This document shows positions 32,404 through 41,128 of a stretch of 46,901 nucleotides of DNA, piece after piece (position 1 is the stretch's first letter; the number at the start of each line of letters is the position of its first letter). Source of the DNA: Halovivax asiaticus JCM 14624 (GTDB taxonomy: Archaea > Halobacteriota > Halobacteria > Halobacteriales > Natrialbaceae). A program made the translations under genes and the position numbers. The notes beneath the pieces were generated by a model, which was not told the DNA's origin, did not search any database, and was given only the letters and a program-made list of their open reading frames with translations. The stretch spans positions 1 through 46,901 of the forward strand of contig NZ_AOIQ01000014.1 in the NCBI RefSeq assembly GCF_000337515.1, written 5' to 3'.

Positions 32404-32414
32404 GGTATAAAACC
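32404..32414 (-). promoter_or_regulatory. TATA box of the UspA gene at 31960
   Basis: GGTTTTATACC on the minus strand is centred 26-27 nt upstream of the ATG at 32382, an archetypal haloarchaeal promoter arrangement for a leaderless transcript. Confidence 0.7.
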
Positions 32415-32507
32415 AGGCGCCGATTCCGGCCGCCTCGACGGGCTCACCCGGCAGGTCGGCCGGGAACGGCCCCCGACAGTTACGACCCGTCGGCCCGAAC
32501 TGGGCGT

Positions 32508-33560
32508 ATGGACGCGGTCACCCTGGACGGATTGACGAAGGACTACGGCGAGGTGCTCGCGAACGACGACGTCTCGTTCGCCGTCGAGACCGGCGAGATC
32601 TTCGGCTATCTGGGGCCGAACGGCGCCGGCAAGACGACGACTATCCGGATGCTCCTCGGTCTCATCTCGCCGACGGCCGGCTCGGCGACGGTGCTCGGCG
32701 CCGACGTACGCGACGAATCGGCGCTCATCGAGGCGCGCCGCCGGATCGGCTACCTGCCCGACGACCCGCAGTTCGACGAGACGGCGACCGGCCGAGAGCT
32801 CATCGACCTCCACGCACGCATCAAGGGTGACCGGCGGAGCGACGAACTGGTCGAACTGTTCGAGCCGCCGCTCGATCGCGCCATCCGGGAGTACTCCCAC
32901 GGCAACGTCCGCAAGCTCGGGCTCGTGCTCACGTTCATGCACGATCCCGAGCTGGTGATCTTAGACGAGCCAACGGGCGGACTCGACCCGCTCATGAAAC
33001 AGCGCTTCGGCGAGTTCCTCCGCCGGGAGAGCGAGAACGGCCTCACCGTGTTGTTCTCCTCGCACATCCTCGGCGAGGTCAGGCGCCTCTGCGATCGCGT
33101 CGCCATCATCCGGCAGGGCCGACTGGTTACCGTCGAGCCGGTCGAATCGCTGCTCGAACGCAGCGGGAAGGTCGTCCGGCTGGTCGCCGCGGACGCGATT
33201 CCGCAGTCGGCGCTCGCAGGCGTAGACGGCGTCCACGAGTTGGCGGCTGGCGTCGCCGGGGCTGCGGTTGGACCCGCCGCAGGCGACGAGACGGGCGAGA
33301 CGGACAGCGCGGGTGCTGGTGGTGAGGGAATTGCCGCCGAAGCCGACACGGACGAGCACTTCCACGAGTATACCTTCACGTACACGGGAGAAGTGGACGC
33401 GTTGCTCGCACGCCTCGGCGAGTACTCGCTGCACGACTGTACGATCGAGGAGGCGCCGCTCGAAGACGTCTTCCTCAGGTTCTACGGCGACGAACCCAGT
33501 GAGACCGGGTCACGTGCGTCGCCGCCCGCCTCCGACGCCGCCGGAGGTGCGTCGCACTGA
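32508..33560 (+). CDS. ABC-2 type exporter, ATP-binding subunit
   Basis: The 350-residue protein has Walker [11 protein letters not shown] (about residue 37), a signature motif in the form [11 protein letters not shown], Walker B LVILDEP and the switch His in FSSHILGE. The degenerate signature is common in this CcmA-like exporter subfamily. A C-terminal extension includes an acidic low-complexity part (about 260-285: [16 protein letters not shown]). It pairs with the permease gene at 33560 by a one-base overlap. The exported substrate is unknown. The start ATG at 32508 follows an in-frame opening that is not family-like. Confidence 0.93.
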   Translation: MDAVTLDGLTKDYGEVLANDDVSFAVETGEIFGYLGPNGAGKTTTIRMLLGLISPTAGSATVLGADVRDESALIEARRRIGYLPDDPQFDETATGRELIDLHARIKGDRRSDELVELFEPPLDRAIREYSHGNVRKLGLVLTFMHDPELVILDEPTGGLDPLMKQRFGEFLRRESENGLTVLFSSHILGEVRRLCDRVAIIRQGRLVTVEPVESLLERSGKVVRLVAADAIPQSALAGVDGVHELAAGVAGAAVGPAAGDETGETDSAGAGGEGIAAEADTDEHFHEYTFTYTGEVDALLARLGEYSLHDCTIEEAPLEDVFLRFYGDEPSETGSRASPPASDAAGGASH

Positions 33561-34342
33561 TGGAGCTCGCTGCCTATTACGGACGAAATCGAGTTCGCGG
33601 GAGTGTCTCCCTCGCCCTCGCCATGTCACTGCTCGCGGCGATGGTGATCTGGGTATACCCCTCGTTCGCCGACGCCTTCGGCGAGGACGAGTTGCTAGAG
33701 GCCTATCCCCCGCAGGTCCTCCAGGTGTTCGACATCGAGACGATGGGGTCGATCGAGGGGTTCCTCTCGTTCGAACTGTACACGTTCGGCTGGGTGATCC
33801 TCCTCGGGCTGTACCTGGCGTACCTGGCCGCCGGGACGATCGCCGACGATATCGACCGCGAACGGACCGACATCCTGCTCACGCTGCCGATTTCGCGAGC
33901 CAGCGTCGTCGCCCAGACGTTCGCCGCGCTGGCCGTCCCGATCGTCGCCGTCAACGTGATCACGCCGATCGTCGTCTACGTCAGTACCCGGCTGGTCGAC
34001 CATCCGATCGGCGCTGCGGATCTCGCCGCGGTGCACGCCCTCTCGATCCCGTACCTCTTCGCCTGTGCGGCGATCGGCCTGCTCGCCTCCGTCGTCGCCG
34101 ATCGGGCCGCCATCGCCCAGCGAGTCGCCCTGGGCGCCATCTTCGGACTCTACATGCTCGAATCGCTCCTGGAAGGGACCGACTACGAGGCCGTCGGTGC
34201 CATCTCGCCGACGCGGTACTTCGACCCGAACGCGATCCTCCTGGACGCCGAATACGATCTCGTCGGGGCGGGGATCCTCGTCGCCGGAACGCTCGTCCTC
34301 GTCGTCGTCTCGCAGCTGTGGTTCCGACGGCGGGACGTGTGA
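33560..34342 (+). CDS. ABC-2 type exporter, permease subunit
   Basis: The 260-residue protein has six membrane helices in the ABC-2 pattern. The second coupling segment is visible as GTIADDIDRERTDILLTLPISRASVV (the TADDIxRERT-like stretch, about 92-110). Its ATG overlaps the ATPase stop (TGATG), so the two are translationally coupled and form a complete exporter with homodimeric or paired permeases. Substrate unknown. Confidence 0.9.
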   Translation: MELAAYYGRNRVRGSVSLALAMSLLAAMVIWVYPSFADAFGEDELLEAYPPQVLQVFDIETMGSIEGFLSFELYTFGWVILLGLYLAYLAAGTIADDIDRERTDILLTLPISRASVVAQTFAALAVPIVAVNVITPIVVYVSTRLVDHPIGAADLAAVHALSIPYLFACAAIGLLASVVADRAAIAQRVALGAIFGLYMLESLLEGTDYEAVGAISPTRYFDPNAILLDAEYDLVGAGILVAGTLVLVVVSQLWFRRRDV

Positions 34343-34410
34343 CGAATCCGCGGACCGTTGGGGTGACGACGAAGCCGAACGTTGACGTGACGGGCCTGCG
34401 AAGTATCACT

Positions 34411-34860
34411 ATGTTCGAACGGATTCTGGTGCCGACCGACGGCAGCCCCCACGCGACGACCGCTATCGAGGACGCCATCGAACTCGCGGCCGATCAGGAC
34501 GCCACCCTGCACGCACTCTCCGTCGCCGACAGCGGCCCGCTCGGCGACGTGCGCCTGCCCGGCGAGGCGGCGAATCCGAGCGAGGCACTGGCCGAACGGG
34601 CGCAGGGTTTCGTCGACGACGCCGTCGAACGGGCCGAAGCGGCAGGCGTCGAGGCCACCGGAACGGTCCGGAACGGCCCGCCGTCGTCGGAGATCCTCGA
34701 GTACGGTCGCGAGATCGACGCGGACGTCATCGTCATGGGGAGCCGCGGTCGTGGCGGCCTCCACCGCATGGCCGTCGGCAGCGTCGCCGATCACGTCATC
34801 CGGTTCGGCGAGTTCCGCGTCCTCGTCGTCGACGCCGGTGAGGACGCCGCCGACGCGTGA
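34411..34860 (+). CDS. Universal stress protein (UspA family)
   Basis: The 149-residue protein begins MFERILVPTDGSPHATTAIE and ends with the canonical ATP-binding motif GSRGRGGLHRMAVGSVADHV (G-2x-G-9x-G-S). It is therefore of the ATP-binding Usp type, unlike the copy at 31960. It follows the exporter permease by 68 nt on the same strand. No clear TATA box was found. Confidence 0.93.
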   Translation: MFERILVPTDGSPHATTAIEDAIELAADQDATLHALSVADSGPLGDVRLPGEAANPSEALAERAQGFVDDAVERAEAAGVEATGTVRNGPPSSEILEYGREIDADVIVMGSRGRGGLHRMAVGSVADHVIRFGEFRVLVVDAGEDAADA

Positions 34861-34926
34861 ACGGTTCGCTAACACGCGTGGACACCGGCGATCAGGATAC
34901 CAACCGCCCGTCCGACCGCCGGCGGC

Positions 34927-35340
34927 CTACGTTCGCTCGACGAGTCGGTTGACCGCCCGGGTCCGCTGACCGAACGACCAGCCCACGAGCGCGAGTCCGA
35001 CGTACAGCGCGATCCCGAGGACGACGTAGAGGGCGGGTACCGCCCGCGGGACGAACCCGTAGTTGCTCAGTCCGCCGGCCAGGAGCAAGGAGAGGACGAC
35101 GAGGGCGACGCCGATGTCGCCGCCGCGCATGTTCGGCAGTTCCGGCGGGTCCGAGAGGACGCGCCCGAGTGCGTAGAAGAGGAGGGTAAAGGAAAGCCAG
35201 CCACTGACGACGATCGGTGCACCTTCGAGTGTGACGTCGAGTCCGTACCGTGGAAGGTATCGCAGGTGGGTAAAGAGCGTCCCGACGACGCCGATACCGA
35301 GCAGTATCCAAAGAACCGTATCCGGACGATCGGTCGCCAT
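34927..35340 (-). CDS. Four-helix membrane protein, unknown
   Basis: The 137-residue protein begins MATDRPDTVLWILLGIGVVG and has four hydrophobic helices (about 8-28, 44-62, 76-94 and 102-124) with short loops. I do not recognise a family. It lies between the UspA and trxB genes, on the same strand as trxB but downstream of it (64 nt after the trxB end is not shared; trxB ends at 35405), so it is upstream of no recognised operon partner. Composition and membrane pattern support a real gene. Confidence 0.65.
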   Translation of the reverse strand: MATDRPDTVLWILLGIGVVGTLFTHLRYLPRYGLDVTLEGAPIVVSGWLSFTLLFYALGRVLSDPPELPNMRGGDIGVALVVLSLLLAGGLSNYGFVPRAVPALYVVLGIALYVGLALVGWSFGQRTRAVNRLVERT

Positions 35341-35404
35341 ACTGAACGGTTCGTCGGAGTGTCCGTAAAACGCGCGGTTCGCTCCCGACCGGGCGGGCTC
35401 CCGC

Positions 35405-36508
35405 TCAGTCGGCCGAGAGCGGGGCCTCGGTCCGCTCGGCCGCGGCGTCGACCGTATCGAGCCACTCCTCGGCGTCGAGCGCGGCCATGCTGCCGGTCCC
35501 GGCGGAAGTGATCGCCTGCCGGTAGTCGGGGTCCATCACGTCGCCGGCGCCGAAGACGCCCTCGACGGCCGTCTCGGTCGTCATGCCCGTGAGCGTGTCG
35601 AGGTGACCGGACTCCGTGAGCGGGACGGGCGTGTCCGCGAGGAAGTCCGTGTTCGGGACGTGGCCGACGCCGTAGAAGATGCCGCCGACGTCGACGGTCT
35701 CTTTCGTGACGTCCTCGCCGTCTCGCGGGCCCCCCGCTCGTCCTTCCGCGTCGCCTTGCGACGCGCTTTCCTCGTAGCGTTCCTTCGGGTAGCCCTCGGG
35801 GTGAGAGAGGAGCGTCGCACCGGTGACGCCGTCTTCCTGGGAGCCGCAGATCTCGAGGAGTTCCGTGTTCCAGCGGAAGGAAATGTCCTCGTGCTCACGG
35901 GCGCGGTCGGCCATGATGTCGGAGGCGCGCAGTTCCTCGCGGCGGTGGACGACCGTCACGCTCTCGGCGAACTTCGTGAGGAAGAGCGCCTCCTCCATCG
36001 CCGAGTCGCCCCCGCCGATCACGAGGACGTCGTCGCCGCGGTGGAACGCGCCGTCACAGGTCGCACACGTCGAGAGGCCGTACCCCATCAACTCGTCCTC
36101 GCCGTCGGCGCCGACCCAGCGGGCGCTCGCGCCGGTGGCGACGATCAGCGCGCGGGTCCGGAGGCGCTCACCGGAGGCCAGCCCGAGCGTGAACGGCCGA
36201 TCGTCGAGCGTCGCGTCCTCGACGGTCGCATGGGCGAACTCGGCGCCGAACGCCTGTGCCTGCGCTTTGCCGCGCTGAATCAGCTCCATGCCGCCGACGC
36301 CCTCGGGGAAGCCGAGGTAGTTCTCGACGTCGGTCGTCAGCGTGAGCTGACCGCCCGGCTCCGGGCCTTCGAGGACCAGCGGCTCGAGGTCGGCGCGTGC
36401 GGCATAGACCGCGGCCGAGAGGCCGGCGACGCCGGAGCCGACGATGACGACGTCGCGGACGGACTCGTCAGTCTCGGCGGACGGCTCGCTCATCGTCTCA
36501 CCGTTCAT
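35405..36508 (-). CDS. trxB: Thioredoxin reductase
   Basis: The 367-residue protein has an FAD dinucleotide fold (VVIVGSGVAGLSAAVYAARA), the redox-active C148-A-T-C151 (STCATCDGAF) and an NADPH-domain GGGDSAMEEALF. It reduces thioredoxin in the cytoplasm. An acidic/Gly insertion near residues 268-290 (ASQGDAEGRAGGPRDGED) is extra compared with bacterial TrxB. The ATG at 36508 overlaps the trxA stop by 4 nt (ATGA), so trxA-trxB is one transcript with coupled translation; an ATG at 36493 is the alternative. Regulation is expected through the trxA promoter. Confidence 0.96.
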   Translation of the reverse strand: MNGETMSEPSAETDESVRDVVIVGSGVAGLSAAVYAARADLEPLVLEGPEPGGQLTLTTDVENYLGFPEGVGGMELIQRGKAQAQAFGAEFAHATVEDATLDDRPFTLGLASGERLRTRALIVATGASARWVGADGEDELMGYGLSTCATCDGAFHRGDDVLVIGGGDSAMEEALFLTKFAESVTVVHRREELRASDIMADRAREHEDISFRWNTELLEICGSQEDGVTGATLLSHPEGYPKERYEESASQGDAEGRAGGPRDGEDVTKETVDVGGIFYGVGHVPNTDFLADTPVPLTESGHLDTLTGMTTETAVEGVFGAGDVMDPDYRQAITSAGTGSMAALDAEEWLDTVDAAAERTEAPLSAD

Positions 36509-36864
36509 GCCGCAGTGTAACCCTCGATCAGGTCGCGGAGCCGGTCCTCCGGCAGCGCGCCGGTCACCTGCTCGGCCTGCTCGCCGGCGGCGAAGAGGAC
36601 GAGCGTCGGAACGCCACGGACGCCGTACTCGGCCGCCAGTGGCTGGTGGGCGTCGACGTCGACCTTCGCGATTACGGCGTCGGTTTCGGCGGCGAGTTTC
36701 TCGAGAGCCGGCTCGATCATCTTGCAGGGCCCACACCAGTCCGCGTAGAAGTCCGTGAGGACCACGTCGTTCTCGGCGACGACGCTATCCAGGTGGTCCT
36801 GGTCGTCGATATAGACGGGTTCGTCGGTGCCTGTCTCGTTGGTTGCGGTCGTCTCGGTTGTCAT
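36505..36864 (-). CDS. trxA: Thioredoxin
   Basis: The 119-residue protein has a thioredoxin fold with active site W-C44-G-P-C47 (DFYADWCGPCKMIEP) and the cis-Pro loop VRGVPTLVLF. A Thr/Glu-rich N-terminal extension of about 16 residues precedes the fold. It heads a two-gene operon with trxB. The ATG at 36864 is preceded by TTTAAAC (36889-36896) at leaderless spacing, and by a TTGTACAA palindrome 12 nt further upstream; a GTG one codon earlier is a less likely start. Confidence 0.95.
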   Translation of the reverse strand: MTTETTATNETGTDEPVYIDDQDHLDSVVAENDVVLTDFYADWCGPCKMIEPALEKLAAETDAVIAKVDVDAHQPLAAEYGVRGVPTLVLFAAGEQAEQVTGALPEDRLRDLIEGYTAA

Positions 36865-36888
36865 CACTCACCCGTTGGGGCCGAGCGT

Positions 36889-36916
36889 GTTTAAAGGTTT
36901 TGTGAGTGTTGTACAA
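36889..36916 (-). promoter_or_regulatory. trxAB promoter with upstream TTGTACAA palindrome
   Basis: The TATA-like TTTAAAC (36889-36896, minus strand) is centred 28 nt before the trxA ATG. The perfect palindrome TTGTACAA (36909-36916) starts 12 nt upstream of it. The same palindrome occurs at the same distance from the TATA box of the HTH regulator gene at 41530. A position upstream of the BRE/TATA element is compatible with activation. Confidence 0.65.
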
Positions 36917-37189
36917 TACAGTGCCACAAAAGTATTCTCGACCGGCGTTCGTCACCTGTACGCACGAAGACGCTCACTTTCGGGTTCCGGTCGACCTGTC
37001 GCCCGTGGAACGAACACCCAGGACAGGGAGTGGAGACGGGTCGTACGTTACCGATCACGGTTCACGGAAAATGCAGAGTCACCCTGAATTTGGATTTCCC
37101 GGTCGGCCCCACACTCGATCGAAGAAACCGAGAAAAATCGGGCCTGTTGGACGATTTCACCGAGAATTTCAGGCTTCACATGCCCGGAT

Positions 37190-37244
37190 ACTGCATCTGC
37201 AGTCGCACCAGCAGAGTTAAGGTCGTGACCGAGGACTATTGTAC
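37190..37244 (+). promoter_or_regulatory. Promoter of the rhodanese-dioxygenase gene with two operator candidates
   Basis: AGTTAAGG (37215-37222) is centred 30 nt before the ATG at 37248. The inverted repeat ACTGCA-TC-TGCAGT (37190-37203) ends 11 nt upstream of it. TTGTAC (37239-37244), half of the trxA-type palindrome, sits 3 nt before the start codon, over the expected transcription start, where binding would repress. Confidence 0.55.
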
Positions 37245-37247
37245 CGT

Positions 37248-38408
37248 ATGAGCAAGACAGCCGAATCCGATCCGACGATCGACCCCGACGAAGTGGCCGC
37301 TCGCCGCGACGACGACGATTTCTACGTCCTCGACGTCCGACGTGAGGCGGACTTCGACGAGTGGCACGTCGAGGGGAGTACCAACCTGCCGATCTACGAC
37401 GACCTCCTGGAGAACGAACTCTCGGGTCTCGAAGCCGCCATCGACGACATCCCGCAGGACGACAAGGTAGCCGTCGTCTGTGCCGCAGGCGTCACCTCGG
37501 CCACCGCGGCCGCACACCTCCGCGAGCACGGCTTCGACGCCCGCTCGATGGCCGACGGGATGACCGGCTGGGGCCAGGTCCACGTAGCCTACTCAGTCGA
37601 CGGTGAGGGGACACGCGTCAGCGAGCCGACCACGACCGACGCGCCGTCGGTCGACGGCGTCACGCAGGTCGTCCGACCCGGAACGGGGTGTGTCTCCTAC
37701 CTCGTCGAAGCCGGTGACGAGGCCGTCGTCGTCGACCCGAGTCTCTACGTCGACGAGTACCGCGCCCTCGCCGACGAGCGAGACGTCGAGATCGTCGCTG
37801 CAGTCGACACGCACGCCCACGCCGACCACGTCAGCGGCGGCCGCGTCATGTCCCAGGAGTGGGGAATCCCGTACTACCTCCACGAGGGAGACGGCGGCGA
37901 CCTCGAAGACTTCGAGTCGGTTGTGGACGGCGACTCGATCCCCGTCGGCGACCGCACGCTCGACGTGCTCCACACACCCGGTCACACGCCCGGCAGCATC
38001 TCGCTGCGCTGGGAAGACGGCCTCCTCTCGGGTGACACGCTGTTCATCCGCAGCGTCGGCCGGCCCGACCTCGAGGGCAACACGGAAGCCGACGTCCGCG
38101 AGGGCGCGACCGAACTCTTCTCGAGCCTCGAGACCCTCGCCGCGTTACCCGACGACACCGCCGTCCTGCCGGGCCACATGAGCGACGAGGAAATCCGCCC
38201 GCTCGCGACGACGCTCGGCGAACTCGAGGCCGAGAACGACCTCTTCGGCGAAGACGACCAGGAAGCCTTTATCCAGACAATCGTCGACGGCCTCTCCGAC
38301 GAACCCGCGAACTACAACCGGATCAAGGCGATCAACTGGGGCGAGGAAGCGCTGACCGAGGAAGCCCAGTCACTCGAACTCGGGCCGAACAACTGCGCGG
38401 CGAACTAG
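37248..38408 (+). CDS. Rhodanese fused to ETHE1-like persulfide dioxygenase (metallo-beta-lactamase fold)
   Basis: The 386-residue protein has a rhodanese domain (about 8-115) with catalytic C78 (VVCAAGVTSAT) and a metallo-beta-lactamase-fold domain (about 135-340) with THAHADHVSGG (H189, H191, D193, H194), the iron site of ETHE1-like persulfide dioxygenases. The dioxygenase would oxidise a low-molecular-weight persulfide to sulfite, and the rhodanese would move sulfane sulfur between thiols. In haloarchaea the thiol is probably gamma-glutamylcysteine. It is divergent from trxAB and 3 kb from the TSUP transporter, so sulfite export could complete the route. The ATG at 37248 is preceded by a leaderless-spaced TATA element. 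Confidence 0.92.
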   Translation: MSKTAESDPTIDPDEVAARRDDDDFYVLDVRREADFDEWHVEGSTNLPIYDDLLENELSGLEAAIDDIPQDDKVAVVCAAGVTSATAAAHLREHGFDARSMADGMTGWGQVHVAYSVDGEGTRVSEPTTTDAPSVDGVTQVVRPGTGCVSYLVEAGDEAVVVDPSLYVDEYRALADERDVEIVAAVDTHAHADHVSGGRVMSQEWGIPYYLHEGDGGDLEDFESVVDGDSIPVGDRTLDVLHTPGHTPGSISLRWEDGLLSGDTLFIRSVGRPDLEGNTEADVREGATELFSSLETLAALPDDTAVLPGHMSDEEIRPLATTLGELEAENDLFGEDDQEAFIQTIVDGLSDEPANYNRIKAINWGEEALTEEAQSLELGPNNCAAN

Positions 38409-38473
38409 GCGGCAGTCCGTCGCTACACGTCTCGCGGGAGCATCGTCACTTCCAGTAGCGTCGCCGTCTCCAG

Positions 38474-39004
38474 TTACCGCTCGGAGGCGACGGCCGAGTC
38501 CGAGCGGGCGATCGCGTAGCCGCCGACGAGCAAGGCCACGCCGGAGAGCAGAAAGAGCACGTCCCAGAGGAGTGGTGGACCCGGCCCCGCCGGCCAGACG
38601 CGGTGCAGGACGAGGAGGTGGTGGTCGACGACCCCCTCGACGAGGTTGAAGAGGCCGAAGCCCATCAGGACGGATCCGAATATCGTCCGGCCGGCCGGCG
38701 GAACCGCCGGGTGTCGCCAGGCGCGATAGAGCAGCACGATTCCGACGATCGTGAACAGGTACGTGCCGGCGTGAAAGAGCCCATCTGCGACGACGTTGGC
38801 TTCCATCCCCGCCATGGTGGTCGGCGGCCGCCGAGCCGACACCATGTGGTGGACCTGGAGGAGCTGATGCAGGACGATGCCGTCCACGAACCCGCCCAGC
38901 CCGATCCCGAGCACGACGCCCGCTTTGACCAACGGCACGACTCGCACGGGAAGTCCGAATCGGGTCGCGTCCGTCGTCACGTCGTCAGCCATCAGGTGCC
39001 CCAT
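38474..39004 (-). CDS. DUF2243 family membrane protein
   Basis: The 176-residue protein has about four membrane helices and the conserved DUF2243 motifs GFVDGIVLHQLLQVHHMVS, ADGLFHAGTYLFT and GFGLFNLVEGVVDHHLLVLH, rich in histidines at the membrane face. The function is unknown; the His pattern could bind heme or metal. Three close starts exist (GTG 39007, ATG 39004, ATG 38992). It ends 65 nt past the rhodanese fusion's stop on the other strand. Present in the sulfur/redox region but not coupled to a neighbour. Confidence 0.87.
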   Translation of the reverse strand: MGHLMADDVTTDATRFGLPVRVVPLVKAGVVLGIGLGGFVDGIVLHQLLQVHHMVSARRPPTTMAGMEANVVADGLFHAGTYLFTIVGIVLLYRAWRHPAVPPAGRTIFGSVLMGFGLFNLVEGVVDHHLLVLHRVWPAGPGPPLLWDVLFLLSGVALLVGGYAIARSDSAVASER

Positions 39005-39237
39005 CACCGCCGCTGGCCATCAACACCGGACGTGGTGGTGCAAGCCGGCGGATTCGCCGCCAGAAGACGACTCGCTGCCAAACCGCCGATCCGCGGGAAC
39101 CCGACCAGCCCGACTCCGCACCCTCACGGCCGCGAGTGGCTCCGGCAGTGCCGTCGATAAATCAATAGTCCGGCGATTCCTCGCCGGGTTCACCCCCGTC
39201 GCGCTGTTCGGGCTCGTCGTGAAAGCGACCCGTCCCG

Positions 39238-40737
39238 TCAACCGTGTCCGGTGTGCCCACGCTCATCGTCGTGGTCGCGTCCGGTACCGTGATCGTGGTG
39301 ATGGACACCTTCGTGCTCACCGGCCAGGACGAACTGGCTCGAGAACGCGCGGTCGACGACCTCGGGGAGCGCAGGGTGGATGTGAACCGACTCGCGGATG
39401 TCGTGGACGGTTCCCGATCCGGCTTTCATGGCGACGACGACTTCCTGAATCAGCGAAGAGGCGCCGGGGCCGACGATGTGACACCCGAGGATGGTCCCGT
39501 CGGGATCGATCAGGACTCGAACGAAGCCCTGGGCGTTCATGGCCATCCCGCGGGCCGTGTCCGCGTAGTCGTAGGTGGTCGTGGCGTACTCGCGGTCGGC
39601 CGCGACCAGTGCCTGTTCGGTCGTGCCGACGCCGGCGACCTCCGGCGAGGCGAACACGGCGTAGGGGATCGCCGTGTAGTCGATCGGGTCGAGGTCGTCA
39701 CCGAGAACGTTCCCGACGACGGTTCTGGCCTCGTGGTTGGCGTTGTGTTTCAGGAGGTACTCGCCGACGATGTCCCCGAGTGCCCAGACGTCGTCGGCCG
39801 TGGTCCGGAGGTACTCGTCCGTCTCGATGAACCCCTGCTCGTCGGTCTCGACGCCCGGGACGTCGAGTTCGAGCGTGTCCGAGTTGGGTCGGCGGCCCGC
39901 CGCGACGAGGAGCGTGTCGCCGGTGACGGTCACGTCGTCGAGTTCGGAGATGTCGTCCCACGCGGGCGGGTAGGGTCGGGCCTCGACGGTGACCGCGTCG
40001 TCGTCCCCCGACACGGTGACGGCCTCGTAGCCCACGTGAACGTCGAATCGCTCTCTGTAGCGCTCGGTGAACGAGATACCGACGGGCTCGTCCGCGTGTG
40101 GCAACAGCCGGGGCCGACGACCGACGATGGTTACGTCGCTGCCGAAGGTGCCGAAGAAGTGCGCGAGTTCGGCCCCAATGTACCCGCCGCCGATTATCAC
40201 GAGGTGTCCGGGCGGCGATTCGAGTTGCAGGCCCTCCCGACTCGTCAGGTATGGGACGTCCTCGATTCCCTCGATGTCGGGGATCGACGGGCGCGACCCG
40301 GCGGCGAGGAGGATGGTCTCCGCGCGGACGCGCTCGCCGGCGTCTCGTCCCTCGACGAGCTCGATCGTGTGGTCGTCGACGAACTGACCCATCCCCTCGA
40401 ACAGGGTGTGGCGGTTCGACGAGCGCAGTCCGCGGCGGATCGACTCGGCGCTGCCCGAGACGTCGTCGTTCACCTCGCGGACGATCTCGGCGAAATCGAC
40501 GCCGGTGACGTCGGCGTGGATCCCGAACGCCTCGGCGCGGTCGATCGTCTGGCGCACGGTCGCGTGATACAGCAGCCGTTTCGAGGGGATACAGCCCCGG
40601 TTGAGACAGGTTCCCCCGAGCGGGTCCTTCTCGACGACGGCGACCGACTGGTCCTGGTTCGCCACGGCGTTCGCCACGTCGAGCCCGGATCCAGAGCCGA
40701 CGACGAGGAAGTCGACCGCTTCGGTTCCTGACGTCAT
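39238..40737 (-). CDS. Pyridine-nucleotide disulfide oxidoreductase (dihydrolipoyl dehydrogenase/mercuric reductase type) with His-rich tail
   Basis: The 499-residue flavoprotein has the FAD motif GSGSGLDVANAV, redox cysteines C44 and C49 (GGTCLNRGCIPSK), the NAD(P)-domain GGGYIGAELAHFF and the C-terminal HIHPALPEVVDRAF that supplies the catalytic His-Glu pair. After residue 475 a tail carries about eight histidines with Asp/Glu (EGVHHHDHGTGRDHDDERGH), a likely metal-binding addition. No N-terminal mercury-binding domain is present. It is not near pyruvate or oxoacid dehydrogenase genes, so a small-thiol or metal reductase role is more likely; a bis-gamma-glutamylcystine reductase role is possible because the Halobacterium enzyme belongs to this superfamily. 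Confidence 0.9.
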   Translation of the reverse strand: MTSGTEAVDFLVVGSGSGLDVANAVANQDQSVAVVEKDPLGGTCLNRGCIPSKRLLYHATVRQTIDRAEAFGIHADVTGVDFAEIVREVNDDVSGSAESIRRGLRSSNRHTLFEGMGQFVDDHTIELVEGRDAGERVRAETILLAAGSRPSIPDIEGIEDVPYLTSREGLQLESPPGHLVIIGGGYIGAELAHFFGTFGSDVTIVGRRPRLLPHADEPVGISFTERYRERFDVHVGYEAVTVSGDDDAVTVEARPYPPAWDDISELDDVTVTGDTLLVAAGRRPNSDTLELDVPGVETDEQGFIETDEYLRTTADDVWALGDIVGEYLLKHNANHEARTVVGNVLGDDLDPIDYTAIPYAVFASPEVAGVGTTEQALVAADREYATTTYDYADTARGMAMNAQGFVRVLIDPDGTILGCHIVGPGASSLIQEVVVAMKAGSGTVHDIRESVHIHPALPEVVDRAFSSQFVLAGEHEGVHHHDHGTGRDHDDERGHTGHG

Positions 40738-40799
40738 GGGGATCGAACCACGGCGACGGGAATGAAACTAGCAGGCAGTCGGAGAGGCGAGATGCGGCG

Positions 40800-41123
40800 T
40801 CAGATCGCGTCGTCGGGGTCGTGTTCGTCGGCCATGCGCGTCGCCTCGACCGCGTAGCGCTCGCGCTCGTCGTCCTGGACGGTTCCGAGGTCGTCGGCCG
40901 CCACGTCGAGGGCGGCCGTCGTCTCGCGGATATCGGTGCTGCTCGTCAACGCGCGCTCCTTGCGGAAGTAGCGCTCGCCGTCGGGTGTCGCGTAGACGAG
41001 GATGATCAGGTTCTGCTCGTCGTCGGAGTAGGTCCGCTCGACGAGCCAGACGCGAACTGTCTCGTCGTCGGTCGAACTCGACGCATCGGTCTCGGGATCG
41101 GACCTGGGAGCGGGATCGGACAT
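40800..41123 (-). CDS. Conserved haloarchaeal small protein, unknown
   Basis: The 107-residue protein has a Ser/Asp/Thr-rich N terminus (1-20), then a compact domain with VRVWLVERTYSDDEQNLIIL, TPDGERYFRKERAL and a helical C terminus (DDERERYAVEATRMADEH). I do not recognise a named family but the pattern looks like a conserved folded protein. Its start is only 5 nt after the stop of the HTH regulator gene on the same strand, so the two are cotranscribed and it may be a partner or co-regulator. Confidence 0.75.
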   Translation of the reverse strand: MSDPAPRSDPETDASSSTDDETVRVWLVERTYSDDEQNLIILVYATPDGERYFRKERALTSSTDIRETTAALDVAADDLGTVQDDERERYAVEATRMADEHDPDDAI

Positions 41124-41128
41124 CGTGG

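Larger units (their letters stand above)
36865..37247. other. Divergent intergenic region between trxA and the rhodanese fusion gene
   Basis: These 383 nt have no credible gene. They hold the trxAB promoter with its palindrome on one side and the rhodanese-dioxygenase promoter on the other. The central part is AT-richer than the flanking genes, with short A-tracts (GGTTTTGTG, AAAATCG). The arrangement makes both operons candidates for a shared regulator. Confidence 0.7.

Noticed and set aside
33268-34860. A 530-residue frame joining an Arg-rich region to the UspA protein at 34411
   Set aside because: The first two thirds are antiparallel-frame translation of the ABC exporter genes. The UspA protein starts cleanly at the ATG at 34411.
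39244-40731. A 495-residue plus-strand frame
   Set aside because: It mirrors the disulfide reductase gene in the opposite strand; the reductase has complete catalytic motifs.
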